Origin: an uncultured Lachnospiraceae bacterium
GTDB taxonomy: Bacteria; Bacillota; Clostridia; Lachnospirales; Lachnospiraceae
Assembly (NCBI GenBank): GCA_910578885.1
Contig: CAJTSH010000078.1
Coordinates: forward strand, 1 to 5,606
Direction of reading: 5' to 3'
Length of the DNA: 5,606 nucleotides
Below the pieces are notes generated by a model. It ran no database searches. It was not told where the DNA came from and saw only the letters and a list, made by a program, of their open reading frames with translations. Each line of letters begins with the position of its first letter. Position 1 is the stretch's first letter. Below are positions 4,634 through 5,606 of this stretch, one piece after another. Made by a program: the position numbers and the translations under genes.

Positions 4634-5606
4634 GCGGGCGAAAAAATTTAGTGATTCTCTTTGGATTTGTGGCAGCCGTCAGCCTGATTTCTTCTGCTGT
4701 TACGGTAATGCTGATTTCCTGCCGTTACAGCAGGCTTCAATTTGATTTGGTAAATGTGATCTGCGGCGAAGTGCTGGAACAAGAGCCGGAAATGAAGCAT
4801 ATCGTTTCTGCTGCATTGAAAGAATATACGGGTGGAAATGCCGATGGTGTGGCAATGGGGGATGTATTGTCCGTTTTAGGATATGACATATCTGATTTTT
4901 CTGATTTTTCCGTTACATATGATATTATGTTCGCAACAATAGGGTTCCTGGCAGGTATTGTTCTCTTTGCTATTACTTATGCATTCCGTAACAAAGAGGA
5001 AGCGAAACGAATAGAAGAGCTGTCAGATTATCTGGAGCAGGTTAATATGGGAAAAGCGGTTGTCCTCTCTGTTTCAGGAGAAGATCTTTTTTCCAGGCTG
5101 GAAGATGAAATATATAAGACTGTGACATTTCTTTATCAGACAAAGGATGCGGCGGTACAGGCCAAAAATGATTTTGCCGAGAATCTATCCAATATTGCAC
5201 ATCAGATAAAAACTCCTATCACCGCCATTTCTTTATCACTGCAGACATTATCTGAAATGCCGATGAAAAAAGAATATGAAAAAGACAGGGTGGAACAGAT
5301 AAAGAAACAGTTGAACAGACTGATTCATTTAGAAGAATCCCTGCTTGTTTTATCCCGTCTTGATGCAGGTACATTGATGTTTCAAAAAGAAGATGTGGAT
5401 GTTTTTACTTTGCTTGTCCTTGCGGCAGACAATTTGCAGGAATTATTTGCAGATTCCGGCACTTTCATTGATATTCCGGAATCAGGGGAGATGGCAGTGA
5501 CAGCCGATTTGAACTGGACTATGGAAGCAGTTATAAATGTAATGAAAAACTGTATGGAGCATAATGCGGGTGGAACAGTCCATTGCTCTTATGGGCAGAA
5601 TCCGCT
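4630..5606 (+). CDS. Membrane sensor histidine kinase, C-terminus beyond the window
   Basis: The first 325 codons are visible and the frame is open at the right edge. ATG 4630 overlaps the regulator stop (ATGA) and has a GGAGG site (4618-4622) 7 nt upstream, so the two proteins are translationally coupled. Membrane helices lie near residues 7-30 and 98-118, flanking an extracytoplasmic loop of about 67 residues that is rather acidic. A helical linker follows (EELSDYLEQVNMGK, then LEDEIYKTVTFLYQ). The dimerisation and phospho-acceptor helix carries AHQIKTP with H191, and the N-box region MKNCMEHNAGG (305-315) opens the ATPase domain. The G boxes are outside the window. It should autophosphorylate on H191 and pass phosphate to D52 of the regulator. 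BceS-type kinases have almost no external loop, so this one may sense a ligand directly as well as, or instead of, listening to the transporter. Confidence 0.95.
   Translation, partial: MSGRKNLVILFGFVAAVSLISSAVTVMLISCRYSRLQFDLVNVICGEVLEQEPEMKHIVSAALKEYTGGNADGVAMGDVLSVLGYDISDFSDFSVTYDIMFATIGFLAGIVLFAITYAFRNKEEAKRIEELSDYLEQVNMGKAVVLSVSGEDLFSRLEDEIYKTVTFLYQTKDAAVQAKNDFAENLSNIAHQIKTPITAISLSLQTLSEMPMKKEYEKDRVEQIKKQLNRLIHLEESLLVLSRLDAGTLMFQKEDVDVFTLLVLAADNLQELFADSGTFIDIPESGEMAVTADLNWTMEAVINVMKNCMEHNAGGTVHCSYGQNP

Overview
The window looks like chromosomal or accessory DNA from a low-to-mid-GC Gram-positive anaerobe of the Clostridia, most plausibly a Lachnospiraceae-type gut bacterium. That assignment is inference. 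It rests on strong AGGAGG-like ribosome sites, AT-rich sigma-A-like promoters, the style of the proteins and the gene set. No rRNA, tRNA, CRISPR array or recognisable insertion sequence was seen.

Layout, left to right. Positions 1-399 (minus) hold the N-terminal 133 residues of a multi-spanning membrane protein that runs off the left edge and has its own promoter at 427-454. Positions 494-2500 (minus) encode a 668-residue FtsX-type permease of the BceB/VraG kind. Positions 2511-3260 (minus) encode its ABC ATPase (BceA-like), 10 bp upstream of the permease in the same operon. Positions 3261-3961 are a roughly 700-bp divergent intergenic region rich in structure. It holds a perfect 20-bp inverted repeat with a directional T-tract, a possible promoter/short-ORF/terminator leader, one uncharacterised 79-codon ORF, and three matches or near matches to the BceR-type operator TNACA-N4-TGTAA. 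Positions 3962-4633 (plus) encode an OmpR-family response regulator. It overlaps by ATGA a sensor histidine kinase (4630 to beyond the right edge).

How the parts fit. The set is a Bce-type module: a transporter pair that in known relatives confers resistance to cell-wall-active peptides (bacitracin, lantibiotics, defensin-like peptides), and a two-component system that in those relatives takes its signal from the transporter and induces transporter transcription. The exact TNACA-N4-TGTAA match before the ATPase gene and the one-mismatch match directly before the regulator's -10 box support one regulator controlling both divergent operons. The actual substrate cannot be read from the sequence. 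Departures from the textbook module are the divergent arrangement, a kinase with a sizeable extracytoplasmic loop (about 67 residues) instead of the very short loop of BceS, and the elaborate intergenic region.
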